Source: Sarcophilus harrisii
Taxonomy: Eukaryota; Chordata; Mammalia; Dasyuromorphia; Dasyuridae
Assembly (NCBI RefSeq): GCF_902635505.1
Contig: NC_045428.1
Span: 226,874,107 to 226,938,106 of the forward strand
DNA length: 64,000 bases
Reading direction: 5' to 3'
Made by a program: the position numbers and the translations under genes. Below, one piece after another: positions 1 to 15,625 of this stretch (position 1 is the first letter of the stretch; the number at the start of each line of letters is the position of its first letter). The notes under the pieces are model-generated. The model was not told the DNA's origin. It did not search any database and saw nothing but the letters and a program-made list of their open reading frames with translations.

Positions 1-860
1 AGGTTTATCTGATTATAAAGCACAATAGACACATACTCTCAGCATTTCATGAATTTATAATGCATCAAGTTCTGCCCTTTGTACTTGGTGTATTGGTAAT
101 TACATCTTTTTGTCATTGCCCCCCACACCACTTCCTCTAAAGCAATCAATAAATATGTAAATATTATTAATTATAATAGTTTACTACGTGCCAGACACTG
201 TGCTATTGATACGACAAAATGCTTCTCTTAAGATCACATCTAGGAAGGGAGGGTGTATACACAAACAGCGGAACTGGGAAATCAATTTATACAGTACTAT
301 TGTTACAAAGAAAAACAGCTTTAAAAAACCAAGATCTTTAATCAATGCAATGACCAAGTACGATTCCAGAGGAGTGACGAGGAAGCATGTTATTCCTCAC
401 TGCGGAATAAAACATAGTTTTAGGGCTCGGCCAGTGTAGCAACTTGTTCTGTGAGACTGTAGGTATTTTTCTTGGAAGGACTTTGGGTTTCGTTTTCTCC
501 ACACCAACTCAAGGAAGAATAAGAGGGAGGGATTGAGGGAGGAAGGAATTGAGAGATTACTGAAATCTTTTTTTTTTTTTAAATAATGCACTTCAAGCCC
601 GATGGAATCACAGACAAGCAGACCGACTTTGGAAGTAAATTGTTGAACTTGAGATATGTTTTAAAAGAAAAAACCAAACTTTTAAAGGGATCGTCCTCTT
701 AAAGAACAAACTAATTGCGAGGAAGTGTTCCTCGATACTAGAATTTCAAGGTTGTATGCATTTAATATAAAAATACTTTTTGGTTAACTGAGTGATGTAT
801 ATGACTTATCTGTCATGTTTGGTGCTTTTTAATTTCAGAATTTTTTTTTTAAACCAATGT
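1..860. other. Intergenic or MITD1 intron 1 sequence, no exon seen
   Basis: AT-rich sequence lying downstream of the MITD1 exon 1 donor, so it should be MITD1 intron 1. No splice-flanked coding stretch resembling later MITD1 exons was found. A short piece near 180-205 (tactacgtgccagacactg) resembles the antisense 3' end of an L2 LINE. The open frames here have no recognisable family. Confidence 0.5.
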
Positions 861-912
861 TAAATGTTCACAGAACCCTGCACTTCCTGCGTGTGCATCC
901 CTCTCCACTCAC

Positions 913-1069
913 CTTTAAGTACTTGCATTAGCATATCGATACCCTCCTGATAACACACCAGAGCCTCCTGGTACCGGGAAGTAGAGTCCAATTCCACTGC
1001 TCGTTTCAGGAGGGTGCTGGCCGCCGCTGCCGCATCTAGGGGCTGCTGCACCGAGCCCTTGGCCGCCAT
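913..1069 (-). CDS. MITD1: MITD1, first coding exon (partial gene)
   Basis: This minus-strand exon encodes the first 52 residues plus one base of MITD1, the MIT-domain protein that binds ESCRT-III tails and takes part in the abscission step of cytokinesis. The frame starts at an ATG in a GCGGCC-like context (1069-1067), reads [16 protein letters not shown], and continues into [20 protein letters not shown] and [12 protein letters not shown]. That is nearly identical to the first helices of the human MIT domain. It ends at a clean donor, AAAG|GTGAGT, at 913/912, phase 1. Later exons (rest of the MIT domain and the phospholipase-D-like C-terminal domain) lie beyond the left edge. The alanine run at residues 13-17 differs a little from human. 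A longer open frame extends upstream of the ATG, but only the stretch from this ATG matches the family. Identification is from family knowledge and is firm. Confidence 0.93.
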
Positions 1070-1420
1070 GCCCGCCGATTGCCCATTCACTCCGCCCCAC
1101 TTGCTTCCCTTCCCCGGCAAGGAGCACGCATGCGCGCGCCCCCGCTTCTGAATAGCGGTCACGTGGCCTCTGATGTGGGACGGGACACACGAGCGCGTCT
1201 TCCTGGTCCGAAAAAAGGCGTGACCTCGTATTCTCAACCCAGGCCTGGGAAGGACGCGTGATATACGCGCGCTGGGCCGGGTGATTCCTGAAGTTCTCTT
1301 GGTCCATGATTTCTTCCACTTTCAGGAGAAATTAATCGGAGTCGGGAACCACAAGTCTCCGTGGCCGGGCGGAGCTGGTGAGTGTGAGACGGGTGGGGGA
1401 GACGCCTCCGAAAATCCCCT
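1000..1420. promoter_or_regulatory. CpG-rich divergent promoter of MITD1 and MRPL30
   Basis: CpG dinucleotides are dense here and rare in the rest of the window, so this is a CpG island. It lies between the MITD1 start codon (minus) and the MRPL30 first-exon donor at 1377/1378 (plus), about 300 bp apart, which implies a shared bidirectional promoter. Visible sites are an NRF1-like CACGCATGCGCGC at 1125-1137, a CCGCCCC GC box at 1093-1099 and a CACGTG E-box at 1160-1165. There is no obvious TATA box, as is usual for housekeeping genes. An NRF1 site fits a nuclear gene for a mitochondrial ribosomal protein. Exact start sites cannot be seen. Confidence 0.75.
1320..1377 (+). other. MRPL30: MRPL30 non-coding first exon (inferred)
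   Basis: A strong donor, GAGCTG|GTGAGT, lies at 1377/1378 inside the CpG island, about 2.6 kb before the first MRPL30 coding exon. That coding exon starts at a splice acceptor (TTGCAG, ending 3984) with 36 bases of leader before the ATG, so an upstream non-coding exon is required. The 5' limit is a guess; only the donor is visible. Confidence 0.5.
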
Positions 1421-1577
1421 CACTTCCCAGGCGTCCTCAGGCCCCTAAATCTAAAGGAGAGTAACCGGGCTAGGGACTGTTGTAAGCAACTCACTCTTCG
1501 GGGCTAACTCCCCTCTTACTTCCCCTTCCCCCAAGGTCGGGACTCTGGGAAACAGCTACGCCCTTTTCTATTTTCCT

Positions 1578-1638
1578 ATTGGCCAAGGAACAGCCAATGG
1601 CTTGATTGGAACGTTTCCTGTGGCCCTGGAGTGAGTCA
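1578..1638. promoter_or_regulatory. Cluster of three CCAAT boxes plus an AP-1-like site
   Basis: ATTGG at 1578-1582, CCAAT at 1594-1598 and ATTGG at 1605-1609 lie within 32 bp, followed by TGAGTCA at 1632-1638. NF-Y typically binds such spaced CCAAT motifs. They sit just inside MRPL30 intron 1, about 200 bp downstream of the first-exon donor, so they may act as an intronic enhancer or mark an alternative start. Confidence 0.35.
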
Positions 1639-1779
1639 CTGAGCGGCGGAGGGCTCCTGAGGGGTAGTGGGATCCGGGTGACTACCTTTTTTTAGCTAGT
1701 CTTTTCTTCTCCAATTCTTCGTGATCATTTGGTGTTTTTTTGTTTTTTTGTTTTTTTTGCAAAGAGACTGTTGTTTTGA

Positions 1780-1915
1780 CATTTTCTTCTACAGCTCATT
1801 TACAGATGAGGAAAATGAGACAGAGTTAAGTGACTTGCCCAGGATCCCATTAGGTAGGAAGTGTCTGAGGCTAGATTTGAACCCAGGAAGGTGAGTCTTC
1901 GTGACTTCAGCCCCG
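1780..1915 (-). repeat. CORE-SINE/MIR-type remnant, antisense
   Basis: The order 'acagatgaggaaaatgag', 'aagtgacttgcccaggat' and 'gatttgaacccagga' is the reverse complement of a CORE/MIR SINE body. Lies in MRPL30 intron 1. Confidence 0.7.
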
Positions 1916-2699
1916 GTGACTTCAGCTCCTTCCATTCCCAGTTAAGTCGTTTTTGCTGTGGGATGATTCTTCGAAAAGCTGTTTGTTATCTTTCCGTGTT
2001 GTTTTCTGGAATGGATGGTTATCCAGTATAGTGGATTATTTTTTAAAACAAACAGACAAAAAACCACACACAGAGAAGTTGGCTTTTTCCTTAGTCTTTC
2101 AAAAACCGAGTTAGCTGTCAACTGGGAAAGGTTAAAAGCAGTGATTGGAAGCCCTGAATTATGTTTACTGGGCTTAAACTTGGAACTTCTTGTCAGTTTT
2201 GGACTTTAATAATAGAAAATAATGACATACCCAGAAAATCTTATTGAATCCAGGAATTGAAATTGATCAGAAATACTAATTTGTTTAAGTTGCATTTTAA
2301 TTTTTATTGTTCAGATAACATAATCATAATTTGTTTAGCAATTCATCTCCAGAATCAGATGTAAAATCCTGTTTGAGTTAAAACGCATCATAACTTGGCC
2401 TCTTAATACGTTTCCATTGTGTATACACACTCCATGAATTCTGTAATTTAGTTACCCTGGGGCACTTAACATTTGTTCTACACACTCCCATCTCCTCTCA
2501 GCTTTTTTCTTTAGCTGATTTCATACCTGGAAAGAATGTCCTTACCTTCAGCTTGGTTTCCTTCAAATTCTACCTGCAACAGACTTTTTTTTTGGATATC
2601 CTCCCAGATGTCTTCTCATTGATAATACTTTCTTTTAGGTTGTTTGTGCATAGTTATTTACATACAAAATTCTTGGTGACTGGCTATAGCAAGCTCCTT

Positions 2700-2885
2700 T
2701 CATTTTTTTAGTAGCAGTGTGGTGCAGAGATTGGTGATTTTGCATTCCCTTCTCCAGCTCATTTTACAGATGAGGAAACTGAGGCAAAAAAGGTTAAGTG
2801 ACTTGCGAAGAGTCATATAGCTAGTAAGTGGCTGAGGCTGAATTTGAACTCCAGAAGGTGAGTCTTCCTGATTCCAGACTGGAAA
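2700..2885 (-). repeat. MAR/MIR-type SINE, antisense
   Basis: Contains 'ttctccagctcattttac', 'agatgaggaaactgaggc', 'gttaagtgacttgc' and 'gaatttgaact' in that order, the reverse complement of a marsupial CORE-SINE. Lies in MRPL30 intron 1. Confidence 0.7.
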
Positions 2886-3157
2886 TCAGAAGACTTGTCT
2901 TACTTCTACCACTAATTTGTGGTCTGACTTGGGGCCTTATTTTCATCCCATGTAAAATATGGAAGTTGGATAAATTTAGACATTCTACCATTTGATAATT
3001 TTCTGACAAGGAATGACACAAATAAGATTATAGCAAAGTTCCTTTTTTGTACAATACTGTTTTAACAAATGCCAGTTTTATGAAATGGAAAGCGATTGCA
3101 GAAAACTTATGATGTTTATAAAGTGTTCGTGTAATAAATAGTTAAAGTGATAGTATC

Positions 3158-3487
3158 AAAAAACATTACATTGAATTCCCAATCTCTATATTTATGCCCA
3201 CCTGCATTTTTGATTTCCTTCACAAGCTAATTGTACAGTATTTCAGAGTTTGATTCTTTTTGTGCAGCAAAATAACGGTTTGGTCATGTATACTTATTGT
3301 GTATCTAATTTATATTTTAATATATTTAACATCTACTGATCATCCTGCCATCTGGGGGAGGGGGAGGGAGGTAAGAGGTGAAAAATTGGAACAAGAGGTT
3401 TGGCAATTGCTAATGCTGTAAAGTTACCCATACATATAACCTGTAAATAAAAGGCTATTAAATAAATAAAAAAAACTATTAAAAAAA
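3158..3487 (+). mobile_element. L1 3' UTR, 5'-truncated insertion with target-site duplication
   Basis: The segment starts at AAAAACATTACATTGAATTC and ends in an A-rich tail after 'tgtaaataaaaggctatt'. It matches the 3' UTR of the longer L1 at 8590-8925. It is flanked by a 15-bp duplication, TAAAGTGATAGTATC, at 3143-3157 and 3488-3502. The intact duplication and close match imply a fairly recent event. It lies in MRPL30 intron 1, sense orientation. Confidence 0.9.
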
Positions 3488-3539
3488 TAAAGTGATAGTA
3501 TCCTAACTAATTTATTAGGCTGCAAAAAAGAAATATTTC

Positions 3540-3710
3540 TTGTCTTTCATCAGTCAATCAATAAGCATTTTATTAAGCAACTACTGTGTGCCAGGTACCA
3601 GGATACAAAGGATGAAATGATACTTGCTCTCCATTAGTTTGCATTCTAATAGGGAATGACCACAAATAAACATGTTCAGAATAAATATTTTAAAGAATAC
3701 AAAATAATAA
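3540..3710 (-). mobile_element. L2-type LINE 3' end, antisense
   Basis: 'caataagcattttattaagc' followed by 'actgtgtgccaggtacca', 'ggatacaaag' and 'gcattctaatagggaa' is the antisense 3' end of an L2/CR1-clade LINE. It is old and short. Confidence 0.65.
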
Positions 3711-4020
3711 AATATAAGGAAGTTCTACCATTATTCAAACATTTTTTCAATGTCAGTTTCCAATGATTTGGGCTATGACTCATCTTGTCAAAAGTTATTT
3801 TCCTATATTGATACTTGGCAATATGTATTCAGCTCTTTTTTAAAATATAGAAAATCCACTCCAGCTTTTGTTTTTGTCTTCTAAGTATAACCAAAACTTT
3901 GCTATTATACTTTTGCATGATGTTATTTAACTATTAACGGTAGATTATGACCACTTTCAGATATTCCCTTGGAATTACTTGCAGCTTTTCGGACAATAAT
4001 ATCATTAGTGGTGATATCTA

Positions 4021-9687
<5,667 letters not shown>

Positions 9688-9689
9688 TT

Positions 9690-10360
9690 GTTTTCTTACT
9701 TTCTTTAAATATTCTTCACATTTTTATTAAAATGTGTTTTAAACATCAATGGTCTTCATTAACTGAGCCCTCCTCCTTAGATGTTTGAATGTGTTGAATT
9801 GCTAACAGTAATCTTTTCCATTATTCAATTAATAGGTAATATTTAACTGTGCTTTCAAAAATCCTTCTAATATAAATCAAAGACCAGAATTACAACATTC
9901 AAAGAAGCTGTCAAAAGTCAGTTCTTGATTAGGTAAACAAATTGATCTTTTTAAACCGGCCTTTCCATCATCTTTTCTCCTTATAACCAACTATTAATAG
10001 TAGCTACCAGACTTTTACTTATTTAAAGCCTTTGTCCTCCAAATCCCATTTAAGAATAGAAGAATCCTTTGTTTCTTTTTAAAGGTGTTCCTTAAACTCC
10101 AACAGGTATAGATATTTTTCTTGTATCCCAAAACCCATATTAGATAATCTGCCCGGGGCTTAGTCTGGCACCAGTTAAGGGGGATTTGACCCTATAAATC
10201 TACCAATAACATAGGTAAATCAAAGTTATAGCATATATATTCCTAGGTAAGCATTTTTAAAACAGCCAGTTTCAAAAGTAGCTATTTCAGCTGAACAGGG
10301 AAAAACTATATAGTGTTAACTTGTTTATTTCCTTACTTATAATTCCATAATTTTGTTACT
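9690..10360. other. MRPL30 3' flank, nothing recognised
   Basis: AT-rich DNA following the MRPL30 stop, including its 3' UTR to about 9750. No gene, strong repeat or RNA feature was seen. Confidence 0.5.
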
Positions 10361-10365
10361 TAAAA

Positions 10366-10505
10366 ATGGGGTGGCTAGAACACAAGTCCTGGAGTAGAAG
10401 AGGAGAACCTAAGTTCATATCCAGGCTCTGATACTTTAGAGACTGTGTGACCCTGTGCAAGTTACTTAACCCCATTGCCTCCCAAAAAAAGTTGAAGTGA
10501 AAGAG
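10366..10505 (+). repeat. Old CORE-SINE/MIR-type element, sense
   Basis: 'ggggtggctagaacacaag', 'cctaagttcatatcc', 'gactgtgtgaccctgtgc' and 'aagttacttaaccccattgc' follow the order of a tRNA-headed CORE-SINE, with heavy divergence. Confidence 0.65.
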
Positions 10506-10925
10506 AACTTTGTGTCTAACTAAATGCTGTTTTCATTAATTACAGAGCTTTTACTCTAATTTATAGTTTTCTTGATTTCTTCCCAAAATGCAGGAGGAAT
10601 GCAGAGTGAGAATGAATTAGAAGAGAGAAGTTTAGTAGTAATTTTGGCAGCAGTTGGGGGTCGGGCAACATCAGTAGCATAGACGTTCTTTGTTGTCCTG
10701 ATATCCATCTTGTCATTGGTCTGCAAGTTTTAGGTTCTACATCATACTACCTGAAATGAACACAAAAACAGTCAGTTTGAAAGTAAATGTAACCTTATTT
10801 TTAAAAACCATTAACAGATAGCCATTAAGTCAGTGATTGAAATCACTGAGATGTTAAAGCTTAGACTTTTAGTTATGAAACATACATACTAAAACCTAGC
10901 ATCATAGCTCTACAGCAAATATCAG

Positions 10926-11055
10926 TGGCTAATTTAGTTCAACTTTATTTTCCAAAATGGAAACACTCTGAGGGAGGTTGTGACTTGTCCAAAGTCACTC
11001 AGGAAGTAAGGAAACAGGGTTTGAATATAAGTCCTCTGACCCCAGAGCCATGCTT
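10926..11055 (-). repeat. MIR-type SINE, antisense
   Basis: 'gacttgtccaaagtcactca', 'gggtttgaatataagtcctc' and 'tgaccccagagccatg' are the reverse complement of a MIR core and head. Confidence 0.6.
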
Positions 11056-11397
11056 CTCTCCCCTTTTCTCCCCTATTTTTGCTGAACTTTGTTACCATTC
11101 TATAAATAGTATTTTAGGGGGAAATAGCCTTTTTCCATTTTAATGTTTTTTCAATCTTCAGTATGCTAGTTGTAGAATGGGACTTTCCCAGAGGCAGACC
11201 AATTCCCACTCTATCTCTGCTATCCAGTACTCTTAAAATCTAGATTAAAGTAGGTTGTTTTATTTCTTCATTTTCTCTTTTGTAAGTAACTGGTTACATT
11301 AACTTAGTAGGGGAATTCCTTGACATTTTTTACCAGAGTGTTTAATAATTAAAAACTAAATTTAATAACTTTAATAAAGAGTGTTTTTCCTTTTTTT

Positions 11398-12545
11398 TCC
11401 CTTTATTAAAGCTTTTTATTTTTCAAAACATATGCAAGGATAATTCTTCTATATTAACCCTTGCAAAACCTTGTGTTCCAATCTCCCCCCTTCCTCCTCC
11501 TCCTCCTAGATGGCAAGTAGTCCAATATATGTTAAACATGGTAGAAATATATGTTAAATCCAATATACACATACATATTTATGCAATTATCTTGCTGCAC
11601 AAGAAAAATCAAATTTAACTGGAAAAAAATGAGAAAAAAATAAAATGTAAGCAAACAACAACAAAAAGGACGAAAATGCCATGTTGTGAACCACACTTAG
11701 TTCCCACAGTCCTCTTTCTCGGTATAGATAGCTCTCTCCATCATAAGATCATTGAACTGGCCTGAATCACCCCATTGTTGAAGAGTTATGGCCATCAGAA
11801 TTAAGCATCGTATAATCTTGTTGCCATGTACAATAATCTCCTGGCTCTGCTCAGTTCACTTAGCATCAGTTCTTGTGGTCTCTTCAGGCCTCTTTGCTTA
11901 TCATTTTTTTATAGAACAATATTCCCTAGCATTTATAAACCATAATTTATTCAGCCATTCTCTACTTGATGGGCATCCTTTTAGTTTCCAGTTTCTTGCC
12001 ACTTCAAAAAGAGCTGCCACAAACACTTTTGCACATGTGGGTTCCTTTCCCTCATTTAAGATCTTTTTGGGATACACCAAACGCTACTGAATCAAAGGGT
12101 ATGCGTAATTTGAAAACTTTGAACATTGTCCCAAATTGCTCTCCAGAATGGCTGGATCCCTTCACAGTTCCACCAGCAATGTATTAATGTGCTAATTTTC
12201 CCATATCCCCTCCAACATTTGTCATTATCTTTTCCTGTCTCTTAGCCAATTTCAGAGGTGTGTAATAGTGTCTCAGAGTTGTTTTAATTTGCTTTTCTCT
12301 GATCAATAGGGATTTAAGACATCTTTTCATCTAATTAGAAATGTTTTTAATTTCTTCATAGGAAAATTGTCTGTTCATATCCTTTGACCATTTATCAATT
12401 GGAGAATGGCTTGAATTCTTAGAAATTTGAGTCAGTTCTCTCTATATTTTAGAAATGAAGCCTTTATCAAAACCCTTAAATGTAAAACTATGTCCCAATT
12501 TATTGCTTTCCTTCTAAACGGGTCTTCATTGGTTTTGTTTGTACA
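11398..12545 (-). mobile_element. L1 3' portion, antisense (3' UTR plus ORF2 end)
   Basis: The segment begins with a T-rich run and 'tattaaagctttttatttttc', the reverse complement of an L1 tail. It continues through the 3' UTR and ORF2 C-terminus up to the region that encodes RRKAINW in the antisense frame near 12500. Open frames read on the plus strand here are mirror images of L1 and not genes. It abuts a sense-oriented L1 ORF2 piece at about 12546. Confidence 0.85.
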
Positions 12546-13470
12546 AAATAAGAAAAGTATCAAATTGATAAATAAAACTGAGTTGGTTTTAGGAAAAAAA
12601 CAACAAAATAGATAAACTTTAGTTAATTTGATTAGAAAAAGGAAAGAAGAAATCAAATTGTTAGTCTCAAAAATGAGAAAGGAGAACTTTCCATTAATGA
12701 GGAGGAAATTGGAGCAGTAATTAGGAGTTATTTTGCCCAACAATATGCCGGTAAATTTGATAATTAAGTGAAATGGAGGAATATCTACAAAAATATATTA
12801 CCCAAGTTAACAGAAGAGAAAATAAATTATTTAAGTAATAAATTAGAAAAAGAAATAGAACAAGCTATTAATCAAATCCCTAAGAAAAAATCTACAGGAC
12901 CAGATGGATTTACATGTGAATTTTACCTAACATTTAAAGAACAATTAATTCCAGTTATAATATTTGAAAAAATAGGGAAGATTCTTACCAAATTCTTTTT
13001 ATGGCACAAATATGGTGCTGATAGAGTAAAATCAAATAGAGTAAAAACAAAAAGAAAATTATAGACCAATTTTCCTAATGAATATTAATACAAAAATCTT
13101 AAATAAAATATTAGCAATGAGATAACAGAAAGTCATCCCCAGGATAATACACTGACCAAGTAGGATTTATACCAGGAATGCAGGGCTGGTTCAATATTAG
13201 GAAAACCATTGGCATAATCGACTATATCAGTAACAAAAATCACATGATTATCTCAATAGATGCAGAGAAAGCATTTGATAAAATCCAACACCCATTCCTA
13301 TTAAAACCCTAAAGAATATAGGAATAAATGGACTTTTCCTTAAAATGATCAGTAGTATCTATTTAAAACCCTCAGTAAGCATCCTGTGTAATGGGGACAA
13401 ACCAGAACCATTCCCAGTAAGATCAGGAGTGAAACAAGATTGCCCACTATCACCATTTCTGTTCTTACAT
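12546..13470 (+). mobile_element. L1 ORF2 reverse-transcriptase region, sense, next to an antisense L1
   Basis: Decayed frames read [57 protein letters not shown] and GVKQDCPLSP. That is the N-terminal half of the L1 reverse transcriptase in the right order. Several in-frame stops and small deletions show that it is dead. Together with 11398-12545 it looks like one L1 with an inverted 5' part. Confidence 0.85.
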
Positions 13471-13499
13471 CTTTTTGACCATTCCAATTAGAATTTCAG

Positions 13500-13722
13500 T
13501 GTCTTGAGTAAATATGTTGTCTTCTAAACCCTCTGCAATCTAATTTCAAATCTCATTGTTCAATTGAAACTTGACTGTTCTTTCAAAAGCTAGCAATGAT
13601 CTTTAGTTGCCAAAGTCCCCATTTCTCTTGACCTTTTTGACACTGTTAGTCACCCTCTTTTGGAAACTCACTAAAAGTTTTCATGACATTACTCTCTCTT
13701 GAAAAGAGTATTTTCCATATTA
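13500..13722 (+). mobile_element. L2 ORF2 remnant, sense, left half
   Basis: 'ctcttgacctttttgacact', 'gttagtcaccctcttttgg' and 'atgacattactctctcttg' match the L2 reverse-transcriptase region. The element resumes at about 15320 with the next part of the same frame order, so the DNA between was inserted later. Confidence 0.7.
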
Positions 13723-13737
13723 TTTTTCTATAAAAAT

Positions 13738-14148
13738 CAGCAGGATAATTTCAGAAAGGCTTGGAGAGACATAAATTCATGCTAAGTGAAGTGAATAAAA
13801 CCCAGGAGAAAAATGCACATGGCAACAGTAGGATTATACGAGATGATCAGTTCTCATGGGACGTGGCTCTTTTCAACAATGGGATAATTCAGGCCAGTTC
13901 CAATGGTCTTGTGCTGAAAAGAGCCACCTACACCCAGAGAGGGGACTGTGAAGCTGAGTGTGAAACACACCACACTATTTTCACTCATTTGATCTGATTT
14001 TTCTTGTGTGGCATGATAATAGTGGAAATATGTATAGAAGAATTTGGGGAAAGGAAAGAGAAAAAAATTTGGAACACGAGGTTTTGTAAGGTCAAATGTT
14101 GAAAACTACATGGATTTTTTTTGGGGGGAAAAAAGGCTTTAAAAATAG
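13738..14148 (+). mobile_element. L1 3' end, sense, 5'-truncated
   Basis: Runs from 'ggataatttcagaaaggctt' through 'tgatctgatttttcttgtg' and 'aatttggaacacgaggtttt' to an A-rich end, the final ORF2 codons and 3' UTR of an older L1 subfamily. Confidence 0.8.
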
Positions 14149-14303
14149 TAATTTTCCCTAATTACACGTCAAGATAATTTTTACCATTCATTTTTATAAG
14201 ATTTTGAATTCCAAATTTTTCTTCCTTCCCCTTCCCCCCTTCCTAAAATGGTAGGTGATTTTGATATAGGTTATACATGTGCCATCCTATAGAACAATTT
14301 ATA
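14149..14303 (-). mobile_element. L1 tail, antisense, split copy (part 1)
   Basis: 'attacacgtcaagataattt', 'cattcatttttataagattt' and 'ataggttatacatgtg' form an antisense L1 3' UTR. The same copy appears to resume at about 15195-15290 ('gttgatcatcatacaatgtt'), interrupted by LTR-type DNA. Confidence 0.7.
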
Positions 14304-14305
14304 AG

Positions 14306-14632
14306 AGTTGAACAAGATGGCACTGGGAGGAAGGAGACCCACCCCTGTGTACAACATGATGGCACCCCTGTTGACTACATGGCATGTCTGAAATTGGAGT
14401 GAGATGGGCGTGACAATCCCTGATAGTTTAGTATGATTGGCTTAGAGAGCTCTTGCTATGCTGATGTAACTAAGGCTTTAAGACTGGTGGTAAAAGCTGG
14501 AGTAAACGGAGTTTTGCACCACCTCTGCTCCCTGTCTCTTCATTACTCATTATCTCTGCATTATTAGGCCTTGAGTTTCTGCTGATCTGTAAGCACGGGG
14601 CCCTGGGGGTCCTAATAATTCTTTGCATTTGT
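14306..14632 (+). mobile_element. LTR-like sequence, sense (fossil)
   Basis: This 0.3-kb block interrupts an antisense L1. 'gtaaaagctggagtaaacgg' followed by 'ccacctctgctccctgtctc' and 'gggccctgggggtcctaat' has the look of a retroviral LTR around the poly(A) and U5 region. No clear terminal duplication was found. The family is unassigned, and the element looks old. Confidence 0.35.
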
Positions 14633-14646
14633 TTTGGTGTTGCTGA

Positions 14647-15172
14647 TGTGTGGGACGCAAAAGAGCCCCACCCAAAATGACTACTCAGAGTTTACTCACA
14701 GTAGAAAGCAGAAAAGGTTGTTTTTTACAGCAACTCATGAGTGGCAGGGCAGTCCAGCCATGAGAGACAAAGGGACTCACAGCAGGAGGGTCCAAGGGGT
14801 CAGTGGATACATACCATTTTTATAGGTTTTGTTACAAGAGATTACACCACAAGTTAGAAAGCATTAAGAAATGTGGGGCCTCCTAATTGGATATCATTGC
14901 CAAAAAAAAAAAAAAAGATGGAAATGGAATGTTTCGATTTCCCTGAAATTACCTGCTTTTTAGGAAACCATAAATCAGATAACTAAGCTGACAGTATTTA
15001 AACTAATAGGCTAAATAATGTCAAATAATGATAAATGCCACCAGTTTAGGTTAAGTAAATATGTCTGTAACTGGCCTAGGTTTAAGTAAATAGAGGCCCA
15101 CACATAGGTCATAGGGAGATACAGAAATAATGAAAATAAAATAAAGAAAAAGCATTCGCACATTCCTGCAAG
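14647..15172 (-). mobile_element. LTR-like sequence, antisense (fossil)
   Basis: On the minus strand it would begin TGCAGGAATGTG and end GTCCCACACA, compatible with TG...CA LTR ends. It lies inside the same interrupted antisense L1, next to the LTR-like block at 14306-14632 but in the opposite orientation. A 15-base A run sits within it. No coding part is visible. Confidence 0.35.
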
Positions 15173-15189
15173 TTCTTCATCTCATCTTT

Positions 15190-15315
15190 CCATTCCACAC
15201 ACTGAGAAGAGTTGAATCATTTATGGTTGATCATCATACAATGTTGCTGATAAAGTGTACATTGTTTTCCTAGTTCTGCTCATTTCATTCTGCAACGCTG
15301 CTTTCTCGGTTCTCA
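15190..15315 (-). mobile_element. L1 tail, antisense, split copy (part 2)
   Basis: 'gagaagagttgaatcattta', 'gttgatcatcatacaatgtt' and 'cctagttctgctcatttca' continue the antisense L1 broken at about 14303. Confidence 0.65.
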
Positions 15316-15319
15316 TTCC

Positions 15320-15625
15320 TTTTTGACTGCTCCTCAGTTTTCTTTTCTTATGGAATCTTCATTCAGATCAAACTAAATAATTGTGGGTCTCCCCCAGGGT
15401 TTTGTCTTAGGTCTTTTTCTTTTTCCATACTATCTCATTTGGTGAGATACTATCCATTCCTTACTATCTCATTACCTTCCATACATTCAGTTATAGTTTC
15501 CTTGCACATGATTCTCATTTCTATTTTTCCAATTTTAAGTTCTCTCCTGACTTCTTGTCCCTACTCACAGCTGCCTATCAAGTGAAGACTACACAACATT
15601 TTATACAATAACAAAAACATTGTAA
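15320..15625 (+). mobile_element. L2 ORF2 remnant, sense, right half
   Basis: 'gtgggtctcccccagggttt', 'tgtcttaggtctttttc', 'tactatctcatttggtga' and 'cagctgcctatcaa' follow directly, in L2 order, after the piece ending at 13722. Confidence 0.7.

Noticed and set aside
860-1319. Long minus-strand open frames extending upstream of the MITD1 start
   Set aside because: Only the part from the ATG at 1069 matches MITD1; the upstream text is a CpG-rich promoter or 5' UTR that happens to be open.
11788-12615. Several plus-strand open frames of 60-100 codons
   Set aside because: They are reverse-strand translations of an antisense L1 3' end, not genes.
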